11,665 nt of DNA from an uncultured Ruminococcus sp. (GTDB lineage: Bacteria > Bacillota > Clostridia > Oscillospirales > Acutalibacteraceae). The stretch is from NCBI GenBank assembly GCA_902762335.1, contig CACWNZ010000071.1, positions 1 to 11,665 on the forward strand, read 5' to 3'. A model generated the notes under the pieces. That model worked only from the letters and a program-made list of their open reading frames with translations. It made no database searches and was not told the origin of the DNA. Below are positions 6,044 through 11,665 of this stretch, one piece after another (position 1 is the first letter of the stretch; the number at the start of each line of letters is the position of its first letter). A program made the position numbers and the translations under genes.

Positions 6044-6115
6044 GTAACCGGCGCGGGCATGAAGCTTGGTGTCACAGGAAAGCCGTGCCGCGAATCGGGA
6101 CCGGCGGCTCGCCGG
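6044..6115. repeat. Dispersed hairpin repeat, copy C
   Basis: This segment aligns to 262-331: both start with GTAACCG, contain GCATGAA, then AAAGCCG-NNN-CGCGAA (here 6079-6094) and end in a hairpin with a GCT loop. Here the hairpin is CCGGCG (6101-6106) with CGCCGG (6110-6115), identical in sequence to the third hairpin of copy A at 372-386. It lies 15 nt upstream of the U32 promoter's -35 box. Copies at three intergenic sites in under 6 kb suggest a repeat family in this genome. Confidence 0.7.
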
Positions 6116-6130
6116 CGGATATTATTATGT

Positions 6131-6159
6131 TTGATTATAGCCTGCCGATATGATATAAT
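6131..6159 (+). promoter_or_regulatory. Strong sigma-A-type promoter for the U32-dut unit
   Basis: TTGATT (6131-6136), 17-nt spacer, perfect TATAAT (6154-6159). The transcript would start about 25 nt before the start codon at 6192, close to the GGGAGAG ribosome site at 6180-6186. Confidence 0.8.
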
Positions 6160-6191
6160 GCGTATATCAGTGCCGCAAAGGGAGAGATGAT

Positions 6192-6866
6192 ATGGAGATA
6201 TTGGCGCCTGCGGGCGGAATCGATACGATAGAGCCTGCCGTGAGGGCGGGTGCAGATGCGGTATACCTGGGGGCAAGCGCCTTCAGCGCAAGGGCATCGG
6301 CTAAGAACTTTGATAAGGAGGAGCTGAAAAGCACCGTAGAATATTGCCGTCAGAGGGGCGTGAGAGTTTATCTTGCGTGCAATACGCTTGTAAGGGACGA
6401 CGAGCTGAAGAAGGCTCTCGGACTGATAGAATACGCCTGTGAACTGCCCGTTGATGCGGTGATAATTCAGGATATCGGTCTGGCGGAGCTTGTTAAAAAG
6501 GCGGCGCCCGGGCTGAGGCTCCATGCATCTACGCAGATGTCTGTGCATACCCTCGGAGGAGTGGAGCTTTTGGCGGAGCAGGGGTTTAAGAGAGTGGTGC
6601 TCTCAAGAGAGCTGAGCCGCGATGAGATAGCCGAAATAGCCGCAAAAAGCCCGATAGAGCTTGAGGTCTTTGTGCATGGGGCTTTGTGTATGTGCGTTTC
6701 GGGGCAGTGCTGGTTCAGCGCTATGCTTGGCGGCAGAAGCGGAAACAGGGGGGCGTGCGCTCAGCCGTGCAGACTTCCGTTCTCGGTAAAGGGCGGTACG
6801 GGTCACGATCTCAGCCTTAAGGACCAGTCGCTGATAGCCTGTCTCAGAGAGCTTGGGGCAGGATGA
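6192..6866 (+). CDS. U32 peptidase-family protein, N-terminal fragment
   Basis: 224 residues corresponding to the first U32 domain of a longer protein. It starts MEILAPAGG with an ADAVYLGA strand, and carries the U32 signature E-x-F-x2-G-A-L-C-x4-G-x-C at 158-173. Cys166, Cys173, Cys189 and Cys193 (the last two in GACAQPC) match the cysteine set that holds an iron-sulfur cluster in studied U32 proteins, several of which hydroxylate tRNA, rRNA or ubiquinone precursors rather than cut protein. With the next ORF it makes an RlhA-like protein (U32 plus DUF3656; the E. coli protein modifies 23S rRNA), but that function is inference. It runs normally to LSLKDQSLIACLRELGAG and stops where relatives continue with a KIEGRMKRPEY motif. 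The stop overlaps the next start as ATGA. Confidence 0.85.
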   Translation: MEILAPAGGIDTIEPAVRAGADAVYLGASAFSARASAKNFDKEELKSTVEYCRQRGVRVYLACNTLVRDDELKKALGLIEYACELPVDAVIIQDIGLAELVKKAAPGLRLHASTQMSVHTLGGVELLAEQGFKRVVLSRELSRDEIAEIAAKSPIELEVFVHGALCMCVSGQCWFSAMLGGRSGNRGACAQPCRLPFSVKGGTGHDLSLKDQSLIACLRELGAG

Positions 6867-8197
6867 AGCGTCCCGAATATACTGCGGCGGCCGTGGCTGC
6901 CTGCAGACAGAGTCTTGATACGGGAACGGCTGATCCCGAGCTGCTTAAAAAGCTTGAGGCGGTGTTCTCAAGGTCCGGCTTTACGCAGGGCTATTATACG
7001 GGCAGCAGGGGACGGGAAATGTTCGGAATAAGGTCTAAGGAGAACGTAATGTCCGCTACCGGTAGGGTGATGAACTCCCTGCACGAGCTGTATAAGAACG
7101 AAAGACAATCCGTGCCGATAGATGCCTCTCTTACGGTCAGGGCGGACGAGCCTGCCGTGCTCGAGGTGAGTGACGGCAGCGGACACAGCGTAAGCGTGAA
7201 AGGCGGCGTTCCCGAGCCTGCCGTAAAGGTTGAGCTTACAAAGGAAAGATGCGCGGGCAGCATCACCAAAACGGGAGGCACGCCGTTTTTTGCAAGAGGC
7301 TTTGAGGCAGAGATAGGCAAAGGGCTTTCGCTGCCGATGAATGAGCTTAATTCCATGAGACGGCAGGCGCTCTCGGAACTGCTTGAAAAGCGTGCGGTGA
7401 CGGATCCCGTCGGCTTTGCCATGCCTGACCTGCCCGGGGTCGGCACGAGAAGAAAAACGCCGCCGAAATACTGTCGCGCAAGGTTTACCGACGGCAATAT
7501 CAGCGATGCTTTTCTGGACTGTGAGCTTGTGTACGTGCCTATGACGCTGAAGGACAGCGAATTCGAGAGCCTTATGGACAGGGGCTTTGCGGTTGCGGTT
7601 GAGATACCGAGAGGAATGTTCGGACTTGAGAGCAGGATATTCCGCAGGCTGGGCGAGATAAAGGCTCTCGGCATAAACGAGGTGCTTGCCGGAAACCCGG
7701 GCGCAGTACAGATAGCGAAGTCGATCGATATGGATATTCACGGAGGCTTCGGGCTGAATCTGATAAACACCGCCGCGCTTGATTGGGCGGAAAAGACGGG
7801 TATTATGGATGCGGAGGTCAGTATTGAGCTTACGGCAGAGCAGATATCGCGGCTCGGCGGCAGGATACCCATAGGGATAGTCAGCAGCGGCAGACTTCCT
7901 CTAATGCTGACGAGGAACTGTCCTGCGGATAATTCACCGCAGAGAGAAATGCTGCTTAGGGACAGAAAGGGAATGGAGTTCCCTTTGCAAAGCTGCGGCG
8001 CCTGCACCGAGGTGCTGAACAGCGTACCGCTTGACCTTGCGGACAGAAGGCGGGAGCTGATAGGCGCGGATTTCGAGGTGCTGCGCTTCAGTGTTGAAGA
8101 TGCTGTTGAAAGAGAAGAGATATTCAGACTTTTCAACAGCGGAGAATGCCGCAAAGGTCAGCATACAAGGGGCTTATACTACCGCGGTGTTGAATAG
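6863..8197 (+). CDS. U32 peptidase-family protein, C-terminal fragment with DUF3656-like middle
   Basis: 444 residues that continue the preceding ORF. It begins MKRPEYTAAAVAACRQSL, the sequence that in full-length relatives directly follows KIEGR, so the start codon is an internal Met of the ancestral gene. A middle region (about 90-200, DUF3656/collagenase-like) is followed by a second U32-like barrel half with VEIPRGMFGLE, EVLAGNPGAVQIAKS, DIHGGFGLNLINT, LPLMLTRNCP and a late SCGACTEVLNSVPLDL. The two ORFs total 668 residues, near the usual length, minus roughly eight residues at the join. There is no ribosome site of its own; translation could occur by coupling through ATGA. Whether the halves assemble is unknown. 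It is followed 54 nt later by dut. Confidence 0.85.
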   Translation: MKRPEYTAAAVAACRQSLDTGTADPELLKKLEAVFSRSGFTQGYYTGSRGREMFGIRSKENVMSATGRVMNSLHELYKNERQSVPIDASLTVRADEPAVLEVSDGSGHSVSVKGGVPEPAVKVELTKERCAGSITKTGGTPFFARGFEAEIGKGLSLPMNELNSMRRQALSELLEKRAVTDPVGFAMPDLPGVGTRRKTPPKYCRARFTDGNISDAFLDCELVYVPMTLKDSEFESLMDRGFAVAVEIPRGMFGLESRIFRRLGEIKALGINEVLAGNPGAVQIAKSIDMDIHGGFGLNLINTAALDWAEKTGIMDAEVSIELTAEQISRLGGRIPIGIVSSGRLPLMLTRNCPADNSPQREMLLRDRKGMEFPLQSCGACTEVLNSVPLDLADRRRELIGADFEVLRFSVEDAVEREEIFRLFNSGECRKGQHTRGLYYRGVE

Positions 8198-8234
8198 TTG
8201 AAAACGTTGAAAGACCCGTGTTGAAACGGTTGAA
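8189..8234 (+). repeat. Five GTTGAA repeats in the dut leader
   Basis: GTTGAA occurs at 8189, 8197, 8206, 8220 and 8229 (starts 8, 9, 14 and 9 nt apart), the first inside the U32 stop region. The larger unit TTGAAAACGTTGAAAGA (8198-8214) is nearly repeated at 8221-8237. The array ends at the dut ribosome site AAGGAGG (8239-8245). Confidence 0.7.
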
Positions 8235-8251
8235 AGATAAGGAGGATCAGA

Positions 8252-8698
8252 ATGAACAGCATAGTAAAGGTAAAAAAGCTCAGAGAAAACGCAGTGCTTC
8301 CGCACAGGGCTACAGAGGGATCTGCGGGCGCGGATCTGTATGCCTGCATAGACGAGCCGATACTTCTTGAGCCGGGCGGGCTTGTAATGATCCCTACGGG
8401 CATAGCCATAGAGCTTGCCGACAAGGGCATGGCGGCGTTTCTTTTTGCAAGAAGCGGACTCGGTGTCAAGCACGGTATAACGCTCTCCAACAGTGTGGGC
8501 GTAGTAGACAGCGATTACAGAGGCGAGGTTTGTGTCGGGCTGTGCAACGTTTCAAGCGAGCCGTACACCATCACCCCGAACGAAAGGATCGCCCAGATGG
8601 TCATTATGCCCGTTGTCTGCGCCGATTATGTCGAAGCTCAGGAGCTTGGCGATACCGAAAGAGGCGCAGGGGGCTTCGGCTCGACAGGAAAAAAATAA
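8252..8698 (+). CDS. dut: dUTP diphosphatase (dUTPase)
   Basis: 148-residue trimeric-type dUTPase that hydrolyses dUTP to dUMP and pyrophosphate, keeping uracil out of DNA and supplying thymidylate synthesis. All five family motifs are present in order: SAGADLYA (about 24-31), ARSGLG (about 67-72), GVVDSDYRGEV (about 86-96), RIAQMVIMP and the C-terminal glycine-rich RGAGGFGSTG. Length is standard. The start is fixed by AAGGAGG seven bases before the ATG. It probably shares the U32 promoter; the GTTGAA array lies in the linker. No close link to its neighbours' function is evident. Confidence 0.97.
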   Translation: MNSIVKVKKLRENAVLPHRATEGSAGADLYACIDEPILLEPGGLVMIPTGIAIELADKGMAAFLFARSGLGVKHGITLSNSVGVVDSDYRGEVCVGLCNVSSEPYTITPNERIAQMVIMPVVCADYVEAQELGDTERGAGGFGSTGKK

Positions 8699-8704
8699 AA
8701 GCAG

Positions 8705-8814
8705 CGGCAGGTCACGGTCTGCCGACGGGAATTATTAAAAGCTTTGCTTTCAACAAGCAAAGGCAAGCCGCAGGCTTGCTGACGTTCAGTGGGAGATTTT
8801 ACTCCCACTGAACG
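8705..8814. repeat. Array of four consecutive hairpins after dut
   Basis: Four inverted repeats in a row: CGGCAG/CTGCCG (8705-8710, 8719-8724); an 8-bp stem (8742-8749 with 8755-8762); GCAAGCC/GGCTTGC (8763-8769, 8773-8779; GCA loop); and a perfect 13-bp stem CGTTCAGTGGGAG (8783-8795) with CTCCCACTGAACG (8802-8814), loop ATTTTA. None has a following T run, so they are not ordinary terminators. The 13-bp stem and the block after it look like a mobile-type palindromic intergenic repeat common in Clostridia; that is from memory only. Bases 8819-8895 hold no recognised gene. Confidence 0.7.
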
Positions 8815-8901
8815 GATATATGGCTCCCGCCGACCGAGCCGGCAGGCGAGACCCGGGGGACATACTTTGCGGTTATATACTTGATTGAATTCACTTCAGA
8901 G

Positions 8902-8929
8902 ATCGACCCTTCGGGGTCGATTTTTTTTT
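8902..8929 (+). terminator. Strong intrinsic terminator between dut and the mre operon
   Basis: ATCGACCC (8902-8909), TTCG tetraloop, GGGTCGAT (8914-8921), then a run of nine T (8921-8929). It separates the U32-dut unit from mreB. Confidence 0.95.
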
Positions 8930-8982
8930 CGGGTATCGGTCTGCATGAAGGCTGCGTATAAGTCTTCTGCGACAGGATTGTG

Positions 8983-9012
8983 TTGGGTTCGACAGGAGGA
9001 GAGGGGTATACT
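8983..9012 (+). promoter_or_regulatory. Candidate promoter for mreB operon
   Basis: TTGGGT (8983-8988), 18-nt spacer and TATACT (9007-9012), 77 nt before the mreB ATG. The -35 is weak (TTG only); it is the best candidate between the terminator and mreB. Confidence 0.4.
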
Positions 9013-9089
9013 GATATTGCTGAGGCGCGGACTATGAGCGCAGCGGCAGAATGCGGGCGGGATACACCCGCTGTCAAGGAGGAAGGAAA

Positions 9090-10064
9090 ATGTTTGCACG
9101 GGATATAGGGATAGATCTCGGCACGGCGAATACGGTCATTTATATGAAGAATAAGGGGATAGTGCTGAGGGAGCCGTCAGTTGTGGCGGTGAATACCGTA
9201 ACGCACAGAGCTGAAGCGGCGGGAAGTGAAGCAAAACGCATGATAGGCAGGACACCGGGCTCCATAGCGGCGGTAAGACCGCTCAGGGACGGCGTGATAG
9301 CCGATCTTGATCTTACGGCGGCAATGCTTGCGGGCTTTATGCGCAGGGTGATAAGACCGAGGGGCTTTTGCCGACCGAAAACGGTGATATGCATTCCTTC
9401 GGGCTGTACCGACGTTGAACGCAGAGCCGTGGAGGAGGCGGTAAGGGCTGCGGGCGCGGGTCAGACCGAGCTGATAGAGGAGCCTATGGCGGCGGCGGTG
9501 GGCGCGGGATTGCCCGTAGATCAGCCGAAGGGCAGTATGGTGGCGGATATAGGCGGCGGAACGGCAGAGGTGGCGGTAATATCATTGAACGACATAGTGA
9601 CGGCTCGGTCGGTCAGGGCGGCGGGGGACAGGTTTGACGAGGCTATAATGAATTACGTCAGAAAAAAGTTCGGACTGCTTATAGGCGAGCCCACTGCCGA
9701 GGAGATAAAGCTGCGCATAGGCTCTGCCTATCCCTATGAGGACGAGGGCAGCATGAGGATAAAGGGGTGCGGCATTGCCGATGGTCTGCCTAAGGAGGCT
9801 GAGATAAGCGCCGCCGAGGTGAGAGAAGCTCTGACCGAGCCGCTCGGACTGATAACCGATGCGATAAAGACTGCGCTGGAGCAGGCTCCGCCCGAGCTGA
9901 GCGCAGACGTAATGGAGAGCGGCATAATGCTGACGGGCGGAGGCGCTCTTCTGCGGGGGATAGATCTGCTTACGGCAAAGGAAACGGGTCTGCCCGTACA
10001 TATTGCCGATGCCCCGCTGGACTGTGTTGCCGAGGGCGCAGGAAAAAGGCTTGAACAGCGCTGA
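9090..10064 (+). CDS. mreB: Rod-shape-determining actin-like protein MreB
   Basis: 324-residue bacterial actin that forms membrane-bound filaments and organises lateral wall synthesis. ATP-binding elements are clear: phosphate 1 loop DIGIDLGTANT (5-15), IEEPMAAAVGAG connect motif, phosphate 2 loop ADIGGGTAEVAV (about 150-161) and the adenosine motif MLTGGGALLRG (about 279-289). The PSGCTDVERRAVEEA segment and the TAEEIKLRIGSA segment are typical of MreB over FtsA or DnaK. Length is slightly below the usual 330-345. The ATG at 9090 is preferred because AAGGAGGAAGG immediately precedes it, rather than an in-frame ATG at 9051. It is followed by mreC after 13 nt, so the genes are translated together. 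Confidence 0.96.
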   Translation: MFARDIGIDLGTANTVIYMKNKGIVLREPSVVAVNTVTHRAEAAGSEAKRMIGRTPGSIAAVRPLRDGVIADLDLTAAMLAGFMRRVIRPRGFCRPKTVICIPSGCTDVERRAVEEAVRAAGAGQTELIEEPMAAAVGAGLPVDQPKGSMVADIGGGTAEVAVISLNDIVTARSVRAAGDRFDEAIMNYVRKKFGLLIGEPTAEEIKLRIGSAYPYEDEGSMRIKGCGIADGLPKEAEISAAEVREALTEPLGLITDAIKTALEQAPPELSADVMESGIMLTGGGALLRGIDLLTAKETGLPVHIADAPLDCVAEGAGKRLEQR

Positions 10065-10077
10065 ACGGGAGACGAAA

Positions 10078-10923
10078 ATGATAAGATCATCGGCAAAAAA
10101 GGGGCTTGCAGCCCTTGCTGCCGTTACGGCGGCATTCGTACTGCTCGATATACCGCTGCCGTGGGGCAGCACTCTCGGCAATATGCTTGCAGACAAAATA
10201 GTATACCCGCTGCAGAGCGCTGCTTCGGGGGCTGTAGGAGCAGGCGAAGGTGAGGGATCCGAGGGTGAGCTATCACAGCTGAGAGAGGAAAACCGCAGAC
10301 TGCGCGATATGCTTATCGGCTATTATGATGCAATATCGGAGAACGAGGAGCTGAGAAGGTTTTTCGGACTAAAGGAGGAGAACGACAGTCTCGGGCTTCT
10401 CCCTGCGACGGTCATAGGCAGAGACAGCCCTGACGGATATTCGGCGCTGATTTTAGACAAGGGCGGCAGTGACGGGATAAAGACCGACGATCTTGTAGTC
10501 ACCGAAAACGGGCTTGTCGGCAGGGTGAGTACGGCGGAGGAGCATTCCTGCAGGGTCGTGACGATACTGTCGCCCGATGCGGATATCGGCGCTGTTATAA
10601 AAAGAACGGGCGGCGGGGGTATGCTTTCGGGCAGACCGTCGCTTGCGGCAGGCGGCAGCTGCATTCTGACGGGACTTCCTGCGCACAGTGGCTGCAAAAA
10701 GGGCGATATAGCGGTCACCTCGGGTCGCTCGGGTGTATATCCCGCAAATATCAGGATAGGAGCTATAGCGGAGATAGCCTATGATCCCGTGACGGCTCTG
10801 CCCGAAGCGGTAATAGAGCCCTTTGAGAATATCAGACGGGTCACCGCCGTGGCTGTGATAACAGATTTCAGCGGAAGGGGAGGACTGAGCAGTGAAAGGA
10901 TATGGATAGGAGAAAGACGATAA
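10078..10923 (+). CDS. mreC: Rod-shape-determining protein MreC
   Basis: 281-residue membrane-anchored protein of the elongasome, linking MreB inside with PBP2 and RodA outside. A basic N-terminus precedes one membrane segment (about 9-25), then a coiled-coil helix rich in E/R/L (about 60-85, with LREENRRL), the MreC beta-barrel core with GYSALILDKGGSDGI and GLVGRVS, and the late GVYPANIRIGAI. Topology is N-in. GGGAG lies just before the ATG. The end overlaps mreD by 22 nt, implying translational coupling. Confidence 0.95.
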   Translation: MIRSSAKKGLAALAAVTAAFVLLDIPLPWGSTLGNMLADKIVYPLQSAASGAVGAGEGEGSEGELSQLREENRRLRDMLIGYYDAISENEELRRFFGLKEENDSLGLLPATVIGRDSPDGYSALILDKGGSDGIKTDDLVVTENGLVGRVSTAEEHSCRVVTILSPDADIGAVIKRTGGGGMLSGRPSLAAGGSCILTGLPAHSGCKKGDIAVTSGRSGVYPANIRIGAIAEIAYDPVTALPEAVIEPFENIRRVTAVAVITDFSGRGGLSSERIWIGERR

Positions 10924-11414
10924 GGCTTGTTTTTTATGCGGCGGAGGCTTGCTGCTGTTATCTTTTGCAGACACTGCCATTACTGCCGTTTGAGAGGGGC
11001 GGACTTCTTACTGCTGCGGCGCTGACTGTCGGCGTATTTGAAAACGAACGGACGGCAGTTCTGACAGGGGCGCTTTTCGGTGCGCTGGCAGACTGCGCCT
11101 GCGGCTGTACGGGTTTTTTCGGCATTGCGATATCGGCGGCCTGCTTTATCGTGAGCTATCTTTACAGAGACAGGATAAGGACGAGCGTTATTACGGTGTT
11201 TGCTGTGGCGGGTACAGCGGCGGTCATCATATATGCCGCGCATTATATGATATTCCGCATCATAGCGGGCTTTCCCGAGCCCGAGGTGTGTCTTGAGAGG
11301 GAGTATCTGCCCCTGCTTGGCGGAACGGCTGTTTTTATTCCCGTTTTCTTCCTGCTCAACGGAGGTCTGCATCACAGACTGAGCGGCAAGAATAAGGGGG
11401 CAGGATCATTTTGA
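10902..11414 (+). CDS. mreD: Rod-shape-determining protein MreD
   Basis: 170-residue integral membrane protein with about five hydrophobic segments, matching MreD in length and layout: start MDRRKTIRLVFYAAE, a GALFGALADCACG middle, and FIVSYLYRDRIR. MreD sequences are poorly conserved, so position in the mreBCD-PBP2 order carries much of the call. It is cysteine-rich in the first half (five of its first half's cysteines fall in ECCC-like clusters such as EACCC and DCACGC). It overlaps the end of mreC and its own stop overlaps the PBP2 start. Confidence 0.9.
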   Translation: MDRRKTIRLVFYAAEACCCYLLQTLPLLPFERGGLLTAAALTVGVFENERTAVLTGALFGALADCACGCTGFFGIAISAACFIVSYLYRDRIRTSVITVFAVAGTAAVIIYAAHYMIFRIIAGFPEPEVCLEREYLPLLGGTAVFIPVFFLLNGGLHHRLSGKNKGAGSF

Positions 11415-11665
11415 GAGAAAATAAGGAAGGACGCGGACTTCGGGCGAGAGCTGCCGTATTGGGCGGGCTCGTCTTTATTGCGGCAGGAATTTTCATAGCA
11501 AGGCTGATACAGTGGCAGATAATCCGGAGCGCGCTGTACTCCGCTGAGGACGGGAACGACGTCATTACCGTTATCAGTCCTGCGGTAAGGGGTGAGATAT
11601 ACGACTGCAAGGGCAGAGGTCTTGCGGTGGGTGTCACCTCGTACAGAGTCGTGATAAACAGGCTG
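11411..11665 (+). CDS. mrdA: Penicillin-binding protein 2 (class B PBP), N-terminal part, cut by window edge
   Basis: 85 codons from a TTG start to the right edge. A membrane segment at about 13-33 is followed by ISPAVRGEIYDCKGRGLA (55-72) and TSYRVVIN, the hallmark RG-x-I-x-D-x-x-G-x-x-LA opening of class B penicillin-binding proteins. These are transpeptidases that cross-link new peptidoglycan; in this operon it would be the elongation-specific PBP2. The transpeptidase domain lies outside the window. The TTG start overlaps the mreD stop (TTGA) with a GGGGGCAGGA ribosome site upstream, consistent with coupling. The PBP2 identity is by family and operon position. Confidence 0.88.
   Translation, partial: MRENKEGRGLRARAAVLGGLVFIAAGIFIARLIQWQIIRSALYSAEDGNDVITVISPAVRGEIYDCKGRGLAVGVTSYRVVINRL

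Noticed and set aside
5848..6153. 101-codon plus-strand frame after YbjN-like paralog 2
   Set aside because: It runs through an intrinsic terminator, the dispersed repeat and into the U32 promoter, with no ribosome site.
6968..7741. Long minus-strand open frames opposite the U32 C-terminal fragment
   Set aside because: They are antisense shadows of a gene with clear U32 family motifs; they show no domains or ribosome sites.
8799..9077. 92-codon minus-strand frame in the dut-mreB gap
   Set aside because: It spans a terminator and a palindromic repeat; its composition is that of translated intergenic repeat.
9051..9089. Longer MreB start at 9051
   Set aside because: The extra 13 residues are unlike MreB, and AAGGAGG sits just before the ATG at 9090.

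Overview
The window (about 50% GC) looks like chromosome from a Gram-positive anaerobe of the Clostridia, probably Oscillospiraceae and Ruminococcus-like. The basis is strong AGGAGG ribosome sites, a PerR next to a reverse rubrerythrin, the mreBCD-PBP2 order, and the amidase and U32 types. This placement is inference; there is no rRNA or marker tree here. No phage, transposase, CRISPR array, tRNA or rRNA was seen.

Layout. 1-386: no convincing gene; a hairpin-rich intergenic stretch ending in three tandem 15-nt hairpins that touch the stop codon of the next gene. 387-1661 (minus): membrane HD-GYP protein, a predicted cyclic-di-GMP phosphodiesterase, with a strong promoter at 1723-1751. 1793-3256 (plus, divergent): CE4/NodB-type polysaccharide deacetylase, then an Amidase_3-type N-acetylmuramoyl-L-alanine amidase; together a wall-modifying pair. 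3314-4457: promoter, PerR-type Fur regulator and reverse rubrerythrin, a peroxide-defence unit. 4458-5915: a repeat-bearing spacer, then a small-protein group of one DUF4177-like gene with a broken start and two near-identical YbjN-like genes separated by a terminator/attenuator-like fold, closed by a clear terminator. 6044-8197: dispersed repeat, promoter, and a U32 peptidase-family gene split into two ORFs by what looks like a 22-nt deletion at the KIEGR motif. 8252-8698: dUTPase behind a GTTGAA-repeat leader. 8699-9089: hairpin array, a strong terminator and a weak promoter candidate. 9090-11665: cell-shape operon mreB-mreC-mreD-PBP2, the last cut by the window edge.

How the genes work together. 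The right end encodes the rod/elongasome: MreB filaments, the MreC and MreD membrane proteins and the PBP2 transpeptidase, with overlapping or tightly spaced genes. The left end adds wall remodelling (deacetylase, amidase) beside a cyclic-di-GMP enzyme. The middle holds peroxide defence and nucleotide hygiene.

Most unusual points: a hairpin repeat family with the core AAAGCCG-NNN-CGCGAA at three places; two broken reading frames (DUF4177-like and U32) that may be real or may be assembly errors; a 78-nt identical block shared by the YbjN-like paralogs, suggesting gene conversion; and a fold between those paralogs with two mutually exclusive inner stems. I found no convincing wholly new multi-gene system.
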